A program made the translations under genes and the position numbers. Shown in pieces: positions 23,305 to 36,502 of a stretch of DNA of 64,000 nucleotides. The stretch comes from Ephemerocybe angulata (taxonomy: Eukaryota > Basidiomycota > Agaricomycetes > Agaricales > Psathyrellaceae), in the NCBI GenBank assembly GCA_013368325.1, contig JAACJK010000006.1, forward strand, positions 496,001-560,000. The letters are read 5' to 3'. The notes below the pieces were generated by a model. The model saw only the letters and a program-made list of their open reading frames with translations, did not search any database and was not told the DNA's origin. Each line of letters begins with the position of its first letter. Position 1 is the first letter of the stretch.

Positions 23305-23811
23305 AATGCCTGCTACCGTAAGGTAGTGGGTCTTAGGGGGTGCTATTTGAGATTTTGGCGTGGATCTGGGGAAATCTTGCCCATCAGATCCCGGTCTTCA
23401 ATCTAATCTCCGTGGGGGCAGCAACCTTCTTGCTGACCCTCAGAGTCAGAGGCTCGGGTACGCCTGGCCTCTTGCTGCGAGCAAGCTGCGAGTCATAATA
23501 TCCAACTCTGACTCGTCACGGTTCGTTGACATTTCGGAAGTGAGTACACAAGGGGTGCGAACCCGGCATGCTGAAGATGCATACCTTGCGCCGAAGGCTC
23601 ATACACACTCAGGGCTCTGAGTACTATATGATCTGACGTTCCGGGAGGCAGTCGACGTGAACAAGTATCCGATCGACTGTGATTCCCTGTATACACTTAG
23701 TTTAGCTGGGACCCCATGAGCTGCTGAAGGTTAGGTGTATATACGCAATATAAACGTTAAGGTCAGGCTGAGGTAGCAGGTTGTGCCGCTGGTCGGCCTT
23801 ACAGATGTTAT
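23305..23811 (+). repeat. Direct repeat copy 2 (~507 bp)
   Basis: Second head-to-tail copy of the unit at 22731. A 57-base spacer separates the copies (23248-23304). Differences include a short duplication (GCTGCGAGCAAGCTGCGAG, about 23475) and several small deletions. Confidence 0.75.
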
Positions 23812-24225
23812 GGATCTGCATGGTGGATGGATTTTAAGATTTAGGCGCCCATCAACAAAACCCAACCAGGTTGACACCGTCATCCGAAACTACTTAGGGG
23901 CTGGAGCTGTTTGCATGGCGGGGGTCAGGCTGGGCCATCTTCCGTTAGTATCCAGCCCATTATGCAGTTATGTACGACTTTCACCGCTAACTGGGATGGA
24001 CGTCCGCATGCTGCTCGTCACTGAGTACTGAATCCCTACCGCTGAGCTACAGAGCCTTGAGGTGAACTGAGGACAGTGCTTGCCTTGAAAACTAATACAC
24101 AGTACTTTACATATTACAGTAGACGGCAAAGTACGCGGGATGCCAAGCATCCCAGATACAGTACTAAAGGGAGATAGACGCAGAGAGATCATAAAAGGCG
24201 TGAATGGGTCATCGCATGGAGAGGG

Positions 24226-24243
24226 AGACAGAGACAGACAGAC

Positions 24244-24284
<41 letters not shown>
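24226..24284 (+). repeat. Microsatellite (GACA)n followed by (GA)n
   Basis: A run of GACA units passes into about seventeen AG/GA units at 24251-24284. This is simple-sequence DNA with no coding role seen. Confidence 0.9.
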
Positions 24285-24287
<3 letters not shown>

Positions 24288-24506
24288 TCAAAGTAAGAAG
24301 ATAGAATGAGAGACATGGGGGAAAAGCGGTGAGGGGGATGGGGGCATAAGAATGTAAAAAGGAAACGAAAGTTGTAAAGCTAAATGGAATAATAATAAAT
24401 ACCAACTCAAATTGGTCCAAATGTGATGAAATAACATGGGTCCAGCCGCAAGAGACTCGGGAGACAATGAACAGAGGAAGAAGTTAGACAGGCCGGCAGG
24501 TAGGTA

Positions 24507-27009
24507 TCAATCCTCTTCCTCCTCATCCACAGCTGGCCCAACACCCACCCCGCCATATCTTGTCCCACCCCCAACACTCCGCTTCATTTCCTTCATCTCC
24601 AAATGATCAATACTCGGCCTCGGCTTGAAGCTCTCCCTACTCGCTCTCGCAGCCTTCGCCACCGCACCGGGGCCCGCCCGCCCCTGTCCCTGGGTATAGA
24701 CCCCATGCGTTGCCGCACCAGCACTCTGGAACCGCCTGGCAGACGCCCCCACACTCGCAGGGGGCGCACCTCCATGACTTGCGGCCCTACCACTCCCAAA
24801 GGCATTTCCCTGCCGCACCGACGAGGGCCCTGACGCGTGTCGAGCCGTGGGCATCGCGATGTTGCTCCCTCCAGGGCGAGACGTTGACGACGGCACCCCA
24901 GGTGTCTTCGGCCGTTTCGATGCTGGAGGGCTGCCCGCCCTGGCAGCAGGCCCGCGTCCGCCAGAGTTACCTCGGTGTGATGAGAGTGGTACTCGCTGGC
25001 CTGTAGAATTCGACGTAGATGGATGGGAAGTGGAGTTGGATGTGGTGGAACTCGTCGAGTCTCCGAGTTTTTGACGTTTATTGGGCACTGTCTTTGAGGA
25101 GGACGCCATTGCTGATCTTGGCCGGACGGCGGGGGTTACTGTCCCGGCACGCTTGGTTCCGCCCCCGGGGACGTATCCGTTGGATGAGGGGGCAGTGGGA
25201 GTGGTGGCGCGTGCGGAGGCTGAGCCCCCGCGAGTGGCCTTGCGTTTGAGGCTCTCTTGCTCTTGAGCGGCGACTGTTTCGTGGAGGAGTTGAAGGATAC
25301 TTTCGCCGTGCACTAGGAAGGGCTTTCCGGTTTCGAGCTCCCATGATGGTATCGCAGCTAGAAGGTCTTGCTCGAGCTAGGAAGACCGGTAAATGGGTTA
25401 GCTAAGACTCCATGGATGACTGGCAGGCGAACATACTCTGGGTTTCTCCTTCTGAACGCGTTTTCTCATCTTTTCCTCGCGCAGTAAGCGGCCAGGATCG
25501 CGACCTCGTCCCAGTAGCCGAGTTTGGTCTGAGGCGGATGCTTGCAGCTCCTTCTCCTCGTCGCAGATTACGAAATACTTCTTGATACTAGCAAGAAGAG
25601 GCGCTTTCATGCGGCGTTCCTCCTTTAGCCTTCTAATCTCACCCTCGTGTATGGACAACAGTTCTTCGGTCATTTCGGCTGAAAGCCAATTTAGCATTGT
25701 TGGTATAAGGCACAAAGAGGTACGTACCATCAGCGAAGGGTGCAAAGTCTGCTCTCTCCTCTTCCCCAATCATAAGGTCGTCCCAAAGCTTTACGACCTC
25801 TTCTCTCGCACTCTGAACGAATTGAGCCATACTCTCCTGCTTCAGCTCCAGCATCCTCTCCAGCTCCTCTTCATACTCCCGCACCGTCTCTTCCGTACTG
25901 CCCCGGTGCATGTCAACGAAAGAGTCCATAGCCGCCTCGTCCACACCCAGCCTCCGCCAAAGTCCTTCTAACTGGTCGTACATCGATTGAATATGGGCTT
26001 CTCGTTGCCGCTTAAGCTCCTCCAGCGATGCCTGCTGCGCTGCTGCCCATTCTATGATGCCTTGCGACGGCTCGACGCCTTCTAAGCCTACAGGGATGTG
26101 GCTCTCTGGTGGTTCCTGCCCATCTAGCTCCTCTATCCGCGCGATGAAGGCGTTGAACGTTCGCTGATACTCGACTTCGGTGTTGTTTTGGAAGAGTAGT
26201 GGTACTGTTGTTGTTGTGCGTGATGCGGGGGTGGGGGTGGAGACACAGAATGGGTCGCTCGAGTCCGTTGCCATATGCCGTTGGGATGATGAGGGGTCGA
26301 GTTCGTCATCTGGAGAAGGGATTGGAATGCCAAGTTCGGTGTATAGCCAGTCTATCTGGACGAATATTGACGATAGTTGGTGGAGCCGCTTTGTAACCTC
26401 CGCCTTGCCCCTCACAAGCTCTTTCTCCAGCTTCAAGAAGCGTTCGGGGGTGACGTCTCGCGGCGCTGCCGAGTCAGACGCCGGTTCGTCGATGGCTGGG
26501 GTCGCATCGAGTACGTCGGGAGAGAAGTACTCTGTTCCTAGTGTTCGTGCAAGAGCGTTGAGCCGGCTTGTCAACGTCGTGAGTTGCTCGAGCTTGGTGT
26601 GGTATGCCTGCCGTAGTTTTTCCTGGAATTCGGTTACGAGCTCGTATCTTCTTGGTAGCGACTGCTCCTTCCTGATCTCCCCCAGACTACTTCCCGTCGC
26701 CTTCACGTTTCCACCCAGCGCTTTGGTGTAACTGATGCAGACAGACTCCACGCCCTCGCACTTCTCCATCCATTCGTCCACCTGTTTCCGCCGCAGGTCA
26801 ATCTGACGCTCCACGCCTTCTATCAATTGATCTTGTAGGACCTTCAGTTCGTCCTCGAGCGCTGTTGCTGGAAGTCCGAGCTGGGCGTGGAGCGTAGGCA
26901 GCAGCTGCGTTTGTGTTTGGAGGTGCGTGTGAAGGGAGTTGAGCAGCGATGTAAGAGTCATTGCCGTCGTCGTCGCCGTCGTTAGAATCGCGGTCTCCGC
27001 CGTCGACAT
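24507..27009 (-). CDS. ase1: Ase1/PRC1/MAP65 microtubule-bundling protein, 797 aa
   Basis: Exons 27009-25728, 25678-25437 and 25376-24507 join in phase (1282 + 242 + 870 bases). The protein is long and helical: an N-terminal dimerisation rod (LEDELKVLQDQLIEGVERQI), spectrin-like repeats, then the conserved microtubule-binding core. Recognisable family signatures are EEVVKLWDDLMIGEEER, RLLREEKMRKRVQKEKPRLE and LLAAIPSWELETGKPFLVHG. The last ~200 residues are a basic Ser/Gly/Ala/Pro-rich disordered tail (SRPGGSNIAMPTARHASG) ending in acidic DEEEED, as in other fungal Ase1 proteins. The family cross-links antiparallel microtubules in the spindle midzone and is controlled by Cdk phosphorylation; several Ser/Thr-Pro sites lie in the tail. 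Confidence 0.88.
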
Positions 27010-27533
27010 CGTGGTGGTTGCTTGTTATCTATGTTGCCGCGATCAGGGAGGGGTTAATGGTGACTGTCAAGGTTCAAACCCAAAAACGGGAAGGGCGCGT
27101 CGTCGCGTTCAACAACCCACGTGATCGCCAGGCCTCGTGCCGGGTCCGGCCCAACAGCGGCCAGGCCGACGGCGGACGACGGACGCTGCTGCCATTCTCC
27201 TTGAAGTTGTAGCTCCGAGTCCTTCCATGCAGTTAACGGCTACGTCCTCAATAACTATGAAGGTCCCTCGAATCTAGACCATCTCTCAGACTGACTTGGG
27301 CGAGATATTTATAAAACCTGGACCGAACTACGATTAAAGTACGTTTGTCTCGTTACCCTCAAGTTTCTCCCCCTGGACCCTGGTTGGCTGATCTGTTTGC
27401 AAGCGTCGGTTGAAAGCAACAGCCAGGTCGTCTACTACCGGCCGTCCACATTTGTGGCTCTGGTTTGATTCCCTCTTCCCCTGGATATCCTGTAGGCGTG
27501 CATACTGGAGTGTAACACTACCGTGTGCATGCG
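27010..27533. other. Intergenic stretch, no gene seen
   Basis: This lies between the start of the Ase1-like gene and the 3' end of the NACHT gene on the same strand. It contains the Ase1-like promoter. No coding potential was recognised. Confidence 0.5.
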
Positions 27534-29836
27534 TCACGGCCTCCAGCGTGCCGGTTGGTGGACCCGTCTCGAAGTTCCTCTTTTAGATTTGCTGTTAAAC
27601 GGAACTGGACTAGGGGTAGGCAGAACTGTACAAGCTGGGTTGGGTAGAGGCGGCTGCTTTGATGAGGCCATTGGCTTTCTTGGAGAAAGTTGCCGCGCTC
27701 CCGTGGCGGGCAGTTGAATCCGTTTCGGCGACTGACGAAATGGATTTGGCTCCATTGGCGACATGTGTGGCGCTCGTGAAGAGCTCTCTCCAGTCAAGGG
27801 ACTGGTTGTTGGCGTATGCTGTCGTACAGACCCGGAGATTCTTGGTGAACCCAGTTTGACAATGGTGCTTGAATTAGGTCGCGGATAACGCGTGAGGATT
27901 TCTTGGTCAAACTTAACAAGAATCTCGATAATCGCTCCTACACTCCGCTCTACTCCCTGTCCCCTCATGTGGCGGGAGAAGAAGGAACTGATTATCGCAA
28001 TGTATGGCTCGAGATGGGCTGTGCATAGCGGGACACAAGTTGTTGACTCGGCGCACTGTGTGAGTTCGCAATTCGGAGTAAGTTTGGCATTCGTTCAGCT
28101 TTAGTAACCGTTTGGATGATACTCACAATGAATTCGTGTATTTGCTCAGGAGATGGAAGGTGTGTCCAAATTGAAAGAGGAACCTTCTCTCGAGGAGTGT
28201 ATGCGAGTTCGTACTTCCAGCAGCGGGTAGAGTCGAAGTTAAGAAGGGATGTAGGGATTTGGCGAAGGGCCTCTTTCGGAGAGGCCGCCCCTTGGAAGAA
28301 GAGATCAAGATGAGTCCACCAAGACCGACAAGAATAATACCCCACTTCGGTACTGCATGGGCTCTCTTCTGGGGACCAGCGTTGAACGTGCTGAGCACAC
28401 GATGTAGCGAGATCAAGATGACTCGCATGTAAAGGTTGGTATAGATGTCCGGATCTCCTAGGAGAGCAGAGGTAGTCCTCCAAGGTTTTATGATGGAAGC
28501 GGATCCTTGTCTCGGGGAGAACACCGTACTTTGGAACAAATTGGGGCACAGCGATGAGGGAGTGGAGATCACAGAAAGTAATGTTAGTGCTGCCAGGGGG
28601 GATTTGGAGAAGACTGTCGAGAAATGCAGGTACAAGGTGCGCTGCGAGCGATTTATCCATGTTAACGCCCTTGCTTGAGTTGATTAACAAGGCTTCGTTA
28701 ATGGCTATGATGCAATGGAGGAGACGCTTCATCAGTAGGATGTCGGTGTCGGGTGGGTTGAGAATATGCGCATACAGCGCATCCAGTTCTTCCAATGGAT
28801 TCCTGGGCGCTAAGGACTTCGACATGGCCAGGACCTCCTGAAGGAGTGAAACAGGATTGCGTCGTGGGTTGTCGACATGCTTGATAACTGTGGCTGGATA
28901 TATGTAGCATCCAGATGACTTGGATACGAGGAGTTCAAGGATCTCTTCAGCAGGCCAACCTTCTGGTATCGATTCTTTCCCGGGGTGAGTTTCGCGAATG
29001 CGGTTAAACTCGTCGCAGAGGGAATTCCGGATATCGGCAGCCCCATCGTAATCCTGTAAGCAAACGTTCCGCGTTATTTGCTTGAAGTCAGTGTTGCTGA
29101 AGATGGTTCGAATGTCTAATTCAGGTCGACTTGCGATGATAATGGTGAACGACAACGCTATCGTTTTAGAGGTCGCGAGCTTGCGCATAAGTCGGAGGAT
29201 GTGAGCGCGTCCTTGCTTGTCCCGGCATTCGTCAAGACCATCAATGACAATAACCCTGCATGGGCGCCGATCCTGGCCTACCGTCGTGTCCCCCGTCCAC
29301 TTGAGAGGGCACATGACGAGGGCCTCCATCTGGGTGTCCAGTGATTCGGTGAAAATGGTGGGGTTCTTCATTATCCTTTCCACGACGCCCGCTTCTGTTA
29401 GATTCTCCGTCCCCAACAGCTGGTGGACTATGGTCGCCATAAATGGGCGCTCAGTGTCCAACCCTGTAACACGAGTCGAGAAGAAGTAAGATGCTGCGAG
29501 GGTACCCGTCTCCTGTAATCGCAAGGCCACCTCCCGCATGATACACGTCTTACCGCCTCCCGCGGGCCCTTGGAACCAAAGGATGTGTGATGCCACCTGT
29601 TTCGGCTCCCTGGCCCAGCTTGTAATGTCCTGGATAACCTGTTCCCGACTGCCAGGTTTGCATTTGGGTGCGTAGGCTGCAGTGGTAGATGTGTGCGTCG
29701 CTTCGACCGCTCGGTTGTCGTGCAGGATCTTCATGGGATCTACGAATACGGGTTGCTGGACGACTGTGACGTTGTGTGTGTCCGCGCTAAATGTTGCATT
29801 GCCGATAGAGAACTGGGATGCATTTTGGAATGCCAT
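27534..29836 (-). CDS. NACHT P-loop ATPase, NLR-like, 743 aa
   Basis: Exons 29836-28127 and 28055-27534 are joined in phase over a 71-base intron (GTGAGT...CAG). The start is MAFQNASQFSIGNATF; the frame is open further upstream but without a better start. Residues 87-98 give the Walker A loop WFQGPAGGGKTC, and residues 195-203 the Walker B strand VIVIDGLDE. A winged-helix-like part follows (FHHKTLEDYLCS). The C-terminal exon ends in a Ser/Pro-rich tail (SPLTGESSSRAPHMSPMEP). No WD40, TPR or ankyrin repeats follow, so this is a short NLR form. Such proteins act as STAND switches in fungal self/non-self recognition or cell death; the ligand is unknown. It is a paralogue of 45539-47530. Confidence 0.85.
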
Positions 29837-31009
29837 GTTGCCCGTGAAGAGAAGTATATATGGTAAGGGAGGGAAGGAAGAAGTCGATGATTCACCATGT
29901 CGAGAACGGAACTGAAAGTCACGAGCCTTTGACATGAGGTATGATCCCTGGACCCTGGCGCCGCAGCAGGCCGCAGGTTGCTGTAAATGCCCAGCACTGT
30001 TGGGGGTCACCCTGCATTAAGAAACCAACGCCTCTGATTTAATTTTAAGTTCGACCTGCTGAGACTTAAGATCCTAATCCAGTAGTTAACCAAATATGTG
30101 TCTGGAGAAAGACAGGTAAGTTGAATAAAGCATTGAGCAACCAAGACGGGCGCTTAGCGCCCGTTAAGCGCCTCTGCTTCGCGCCGATTTCTTGGTCCTA
30201 TCTTTGTGACAGGTAATGGAAGTGCTTATACCAGTCTATCTTAGGTCCTAGTCGGGCGGTAGACTCAGCCGCTACGTCATTGTCAGTACAGGCGAATGCG
30301 GCTGAGAGTGAGTGAAGTCATTGGGGCATCTCTCGTGATAGGTACTAGCTATGAGGAACGGAACCAAAGGCACTGTGGTAGATCCGATCCCTTGGATCTT
30401 CCTAAGAAGTTTCCGTATTGTAATATAGGGTGGCACATACGCATCATTCGAATCCAACGCAGCTGTCCCTGGTGTGTTCAAGTGGATCATGGTGCTTGGG
30501 TCTACCGATCAGGGGGTGAGACCACCGCGCAGCTTTGCAGGAGCAATGAGATACTACAGATAACTCACAGTGACTCAATCTGACGATCGCAATCGGTTAG
30601 CATTGCCCAAAGAAGATAGCGGCGTATGTATGACAGTGAGCAGCGCGGTGTGATTTGTCGAGAGAACGGCGGGAAACGGTACTTACACAAAGAACAGTAT
30701 GGGGACAAGGCTGTCGTTTCTGCGCAACTTGGCTCACTTATTGTCCTATCTGAATCTTATACAACGCCAGAAGCGCGATCGAAAAATCAGGGACGCACAT
30801 CGTGGGTAGGGCTTTCCAGGCAAGGACCACTTAAGTAGAAGGCGACGCCGCTGTATGGGGTGCACTGATGGGCGCCCGGCGATTGCCGAGATGCCTGTAC
30901 CCTCGGACCTGATGATGGGTTGCTTAAGGCAGGCTCCCAATTCCGCTACGACCACGACAAGCCCTTTCTTCCCCACCCACAACATTCCCTTTAACGTCCC
31001 CCGCTCATA
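29837..31009. other. Intergenic stretch, no gene seen
   Basis: Shared 5' region of the NACHT gene (minus) and calmodulin (plus). Open frames are short and unsupported. The inverted word GGGCGCTTAGCGCCC near 30149-30163 is a perfect 15-base palindrome-like hairpin of unknown meaning. Confidence 0.45.
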
Positions 31010-31886
<877 letters not shown>

Positions 31887-32296
31887 ATAAACCGTAGTAA
31901 TATTGCGAGGGCCTGCTCCGTCCTCGATTGTGTACTTCTAGTCTGCATACTGATGGAATTGCGAACGATAAGTCATGCGAAACCCCATTGCTGGCTTGAG
32001 AATCACGAAAAGCATCATAGCGGAGTGCTCTTACCTTCCAACCCCCAAGGACTTCGCGAGTCGCTAAGGGGCGTCGAGCACAGGATCGCCAGTACTCGGC
32101 AACTCTCTAGCTATGATACCCAGACATACCTCCGCAGATCATCTGGGTAGGTAGGTAGAAGGTTAAGTGGTCCCAATCAGGAACAACCCAGTCGAGCTTG
32201 AGATCGACCAATGCTGGATATTTGGTGCCGTTCTTTCTCGCCCTATTGCCTTGTTTGTTTTGTTGGTGAGATAGAGAGGCGCAGCTCAGCCTCCAA

Positions 32297-32367
32297 GCCC
32301 TTATAGCTCAGTGGTAGAGCGCTCCGCTCGTAACGGAGAGGTCGGTTGTTCAATCCAGCCTGGGGGC
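32297..32367 (+). tRNA. tRNA-Thr (CGU anticodon), no intron
   Basis: A complete 71-base cloverleaf. The acceptor stem GCCCTTA pairs with TGGGGGC (with G-U pairs), the D stem GCTC with GAGC, the anticodon stem CTCCG with CGGAG, and the T stem GGTTG with CAGCC around the loop TTCAATC. The seven-base anticodon loop CTCGTAA places CGT at positions 34-36, which reads ACG (Thr). A polymerase III T-run does not follow closely; the next T-rich word is about 10 bases downstream (CTTTTTG). Confidence 0.93.
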
Positions 32368-33578
32368 ATACTTTTTGCTCATCTACATACACATGGCACA
32401 TGGCACAGAGCCCAGGGGCCGGCGGCCCCAGTGCCAGCCAACTACTACGCACTCCCGCCCCTGAGTCCAAACCCAGAAGAGGTTGAAACTTCGAAGGTTT
32501 GGAAAAAAGAAGTGGACCTCTCGAATCCTCAGAGACTTGAATTTAATCCCAATGACCCCGTTGGCGCCAGGCGCCAATCATTGGATGATTTGACCCTCGC
32601 CACCTGCATCAGGCTTTGACAAACGGGGCATGGAGGTCGCAGATGCCGAAATAATTGTCCCACATGGTACCCCGAGGAATTGCTTTGACTCCTGAGGCCC
32701 AGGGCTTGAGCGCTTGTCTCCGGAGTCCGAAGGCAGTAAGGTCTTGGAGGGATCAAAGCCGGCTTCCCAGATCACGCTCGCACTTAGGGCGCCTTGCAAC
32801 AGGACACGGTTACCAGTTTACTGGCAGTTATAAGCACGGTATGTGCGGGGTATACGTAGTCTATCCTACCATCCTCACAGCAGATTCGAGAGTAGGCAAC
32901 CAGGGGCGCCCTCGTCTCTCACATCTACCACGGAGAAACTAGGTGTGCCGTATATGTGCTCGAGGCATCTGTTGGAAAGGCCTAAATTACTGCACCTTCG
33001 CGACGAAGTGGATTTTGAATGGGATTTGGAGTATAGACGTCGTTTCCGTCAGAAGGGCTGTTTGCAAAGGAAAGATTGCCCCTGGGGCATGAGAGAAGGT
33101 GATTGGCATGGATGGCCACGCGAGTGTTTGCAGAGCGGCTTTTTGCTTCCTGACATCGCAGGCGCGAAGCCTTCCTTTCCCTCGAAACGCCACAGAAAGG
33201 TGTGCGTTATTTCGGTGAAACACTATTACTTGGCTGTGAACATAAACCCATAGATAGGTGTATAGGCGTTTAGACGTCCACCTTAACCACGGATACGGAA
33301 AGGACGCGCGACGTTCAAATCGCGATCGGACAAGGCTGGAGACCCAATATACATGAGAACATTGTGGACGGGGAGGGGAGTCGAGCCATGGCAATACTAC
33401 TATAGATACAGTGTGGCATGTAGCCTAGGATGCGAGTGAATGCGAGAAAAGTGCTAGTGGTGTAGGTAAGATGGCGAGAAATAGTCAACCGGGAAATATG
33501 TAACACCGGTAATACAAAGGAACGAGACAGAATGCGAGTCAGGGGAGACACAGTCGGCGAGGCAGAGGTTAACCCTTG
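32368..33578. other. Intergenic stretch, no gene seen
   Basis: About 1.2 kb between tRNA-Thr and the convergent membrane protein gene. The open frames overlap on both strands and lack recognisable protein or consistent splice sites. Confidence 0.45.
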
Positions 33579-35178
33579 CTACTGCTGAGGCTTCTGCACC
33601 TCCACGACGATGATATCTTCCTTGGAAGTAGTAGAAGTCCGTTCATCATCTTTGTCATGATGATTTAAATTGTCTAGCTGTTCGGCCCACCGGAGTGGAT
33701 ACGAGCCGGACGAGTCCAGAGGCCCGCCTCTGGTAATGATGGTGTCGAGAATGACAGAATCGGTCACTGGCGCTTCGCCTCCTCGACCGTTCTCTACGTC
33801 CCTAGTGAACGGCCCAGCTTGGTGGGAGAAAGCAACTTGCACGATCATTAGAGTCGGCATGATTGCCTAAAGAATTCTTAGCCGACGTGAAACTAAGTGA
33901 CGAAGGAGCACTTACCACTAGCCGCTGCACGACACTGAGCATTACCATCTAGGAGGACTCAGCGATGGGAAGCATATAGGGTAGCGTGTGAGGACTCACT
34001 GAGGAACCCATTGGTTGTTTCCTCGACCATACCAAGTAGGCGAGGATAGATGCAGTGTATACTGCAGCAGATTCAACACTGAGTAACGAGCATCAGTTGC
34101 TACCATCCACGCAGAGGGCGAGAGCGACGCACAATGCCGACATAATAGTGCGATACACCTTCTTCATCCCGCGTTCGATTTGTGGTGACGCAAATACTGT
34201 TACCCAATAAATCCGACCCACTGGGATCTCCCGGTCAGCCCCTCTCCCCTCTCATGTTTTAGTCAGAAACGCACCGGAAGCCGCTGTAACCACGACATTG
34301 AGCGCAAAGACACTCCAGAGATACATCGGCTGGAGGGTACGGAAGGCTTCGCTACTGGAGAGTCCAACCATCAGCCATCCCCACACTAAATACGCTCGAC
34401 TGATCAGACATGGACATGGAAGCGTGCTCGAGGGACCTTCGAGTATAAGAAAGGGAATGACGTACTGGTATCGGCCGTCAGACACACGAGGGCAATGACA
34501 AGAAGAAGTTTGGGTCTTCCCCATATCACATAACACCGATGGAACTGCCATTGGAAGCCTCGAGTGAGTACGCGGCTGGAGAAAGAAGCAAGTCGAGGCC
34601 ACTTGCTAAAAGAATATCTGCGATGAAGCTGGAATGTCGAGAGTGAGTTCAGAGCGGTGAGGTATGGAGGGTACGACAATTACTTGTTGGTAACAAACAT
34701 CGCTGGTTTTGGCTTGATGCGTTTGTCAACCTTGCCCCAGTCCATTGGTTGGAAGAGTGCAGGCAAGTCGCTTGTATTGCACCGCATCGTGTAGGCAACG
34801 TCCGCAGTGGATAGTGCAAACAAAGCCAGCGCGCACCCGAGGACGAACCATTGGACTCGCTTCTGGCGGGATGTGAGCACAAAACAGCAGAGTGCGAACA
34901 ACACGACGTGAATTCCTATGGTAATTGAGCATATCAGCTCCCCAGGGCGTCGAAGTACCCACCATAGAGCAGAACTTCAATCTATAGTTCTGGTTAATCA
35001 CATTATGCAGCTTGGGAGTAGAAATGCTCACCATAAACGACGTATTGGAAAGCTGCATGAATCTCATGAGCGGCTCCAAGTCTTCAGGTCGCACTCGGTC
35101 TGGAATCAGCCTCCATCCTGGGTGTTCGTCCTCCCGCCTCAAAAAACTTCTGCCAACCTCCCATTCAATGTTCGTCAT
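33579..35178 (-). CDS. Intron-rich multi-pass membrane protein
   Basis: I read a start at MTNIEWEVGRSFLRREDEHP (35178), a mini-exon NYRLKFCSM, and then a transmembrane exon GIHVVLFALCCFVLTSRQKR / FVLGCALALFALSTADVAYT. Downstream are RCYVIWGRPKLLLVIALVCL and the terminal exon at 33860-33579 (SHQAGPFTRDVENGRGGEAP... VVEVQKPQQ). The order of extracellular start, basic loops, paired hydrophobic helices and a polar acidic tail matches a widespread uncharacterised family of seven-helix-like proteins in Agaricomycetes. Introns are numerous and short, and I could not fix every border between 34600 and 33900. Function and ligand are unknown. Confidence 0.55.
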
Positions 35179-35573
35179 ATAGACCCGAGTGATACGGGTC
35201 CAAAGACCATACGCCGACCCAAGTATCGTAGAGAAGTGGGCGCCGACTCGAGATGTGGTAGACGCAGTTCGGAGGGGATTTCACACCCAGCATCGACGGC
35301 CACAGGCTGTTTATAGCTAGGAATTCTGCTGGTCTCTTGTCAAACATTGCGTAAAATCTGCCGAAGGACGACACAGTCATGGGAACGGAGCAGAAACGGC
35401 GAAACCTTGGCGATCCTCCTCCGTCAGGGGCCATTGGTGGCGCTGCATCCTGGGAAGCGAGATCCAATGAGCGCCCAATCCTGGATCTCACGCACGGACC
35501 TTCGGGCAAAGCTTGATTCGGGCACAGAACTGCCCATTTTGGATGGCGACTCCCTTGCTTCTCTACCACCACC

Positions 35574-36251
35574 ATGTCGGTGAAAAAGGAACTTACGGAG
35601 ACGCCTCTGCCAGTACCCAACGCCGACAAGGTTGAAAATGAAGCTCGGGCGCGAAGAATCATACACAACATGATCTCGACGACCTATCACGGATCTCCAG
35701 AGGCTCTCCTAGCGCATATAACGACACTTGTTGGAGACTACTCGAAGGAAGGGATCGGGGATGACCTGTCCTTGAGTGACTTCGGCAAGAACGGTAATGC
35801 CTGACTCGCGAGCCGTGGCGTGAACGCGAATTCTTGCTCGGCACCTACTCATTGTTTGCATGGCAGCATCACCAAGAACGAAGCCAGGAACAGGAAAAGA
35901 AAAGGTTTCGAAAGGGCAGGCACGAAGGGCAAAGGTATGTGCATTCTTTTCGTACGTTTTCCTCTCTCAGAAGTCAATTGCGGCGTCCAGCGCTCCCGGA
36001 CTACTCCCAATGTCGAAGAATCCTCTGCAGCCCGCACTCAGGGTGGTTCAGGTCGATCCAAAGTCAAGAAAACGAAGAAAAAAGAGAAACCCGTACCTTG
36101 TCCTGCGACACTGGATACTACTATGAGACTGAAGGACGCGCCAATTCGGCGCGACCCTGGAACTTTATTCGCTTACTTTCTGCCGCTGGGCGCCGGCAAT
36201 AACGTCGACTCGCCCATTATCCTTGACAACCCCGATGACTCGACTGCATAA
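35574..36251 (+). CDS. Small basic hypothetical protein
   Basis: It starts at MSVKKELTETPLPVPNADKV (35574). The first exon gives NEARARRIIHNMISTTYHGS and LLAHITTLVGDYSKEG. The coding signal continues after short introns into a very basic stretch (GRSKVKKTKKKEKPVP) and a Pro/Asp-rich end (GAGNNVDSPIILDNPDDSTA) with TAA at 36249. Two alternative frames are possible across the introns at about 35793-35868 and 35934-35979, so the exact sequence is uncertain. The Lys-rich tract looks like a nuclear localisation signal. I do not recognise the family. It is divergent from the membrane protein gene starting at 35178. Confidence 0.45.
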
Positions 36252-36502
36252 CCTCGTACCTCCACCCCTACCTATCTGGAAAAAATCGCTGTAGTCGGTC
36301 TATCCCTGCATAGTTTCTGCCTCTTCGGATCTCTAAGTTGGTGCTGAATCAAGGTGCCACTAAGCTTCAGAGCACAGTTGGAGATCTACCCTGGGCCGAC
36401 GAGTCTTTCAGGCCTGCGATAAAGATCTCAGGAAAGCGATGTGTGATTCAGATGGTACGGGCTGGCTCTTTTATTCTACTACTCAATTCTCGATTTTAGG
36501 GT

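Larger units (their letters stand above)
22030..24506. other. Gene-free repeat island
   Basis: No protein-coding gene is evident. The stretch holds two direct copies of a ~0.51 kb unit (annotated separately), a palindromic word CTACCGTAAGGTAG in each copy, a simple-sequence tract at 24226-24284, and a D-arm-like word near 24040 that does not fold as a tRNA. Confidence 0.6.

Noticed and set aside
23990..24060. tRNA-like word on the minus strand (GTAGCTCAGCGGTAGGG)
   Set aside because: It resembles a D-arm, but the D stem does not close, no matching acceptor 3' strand or T-arm follows, and no anticodon stem can be placed. At most a tRNA-derived relic.
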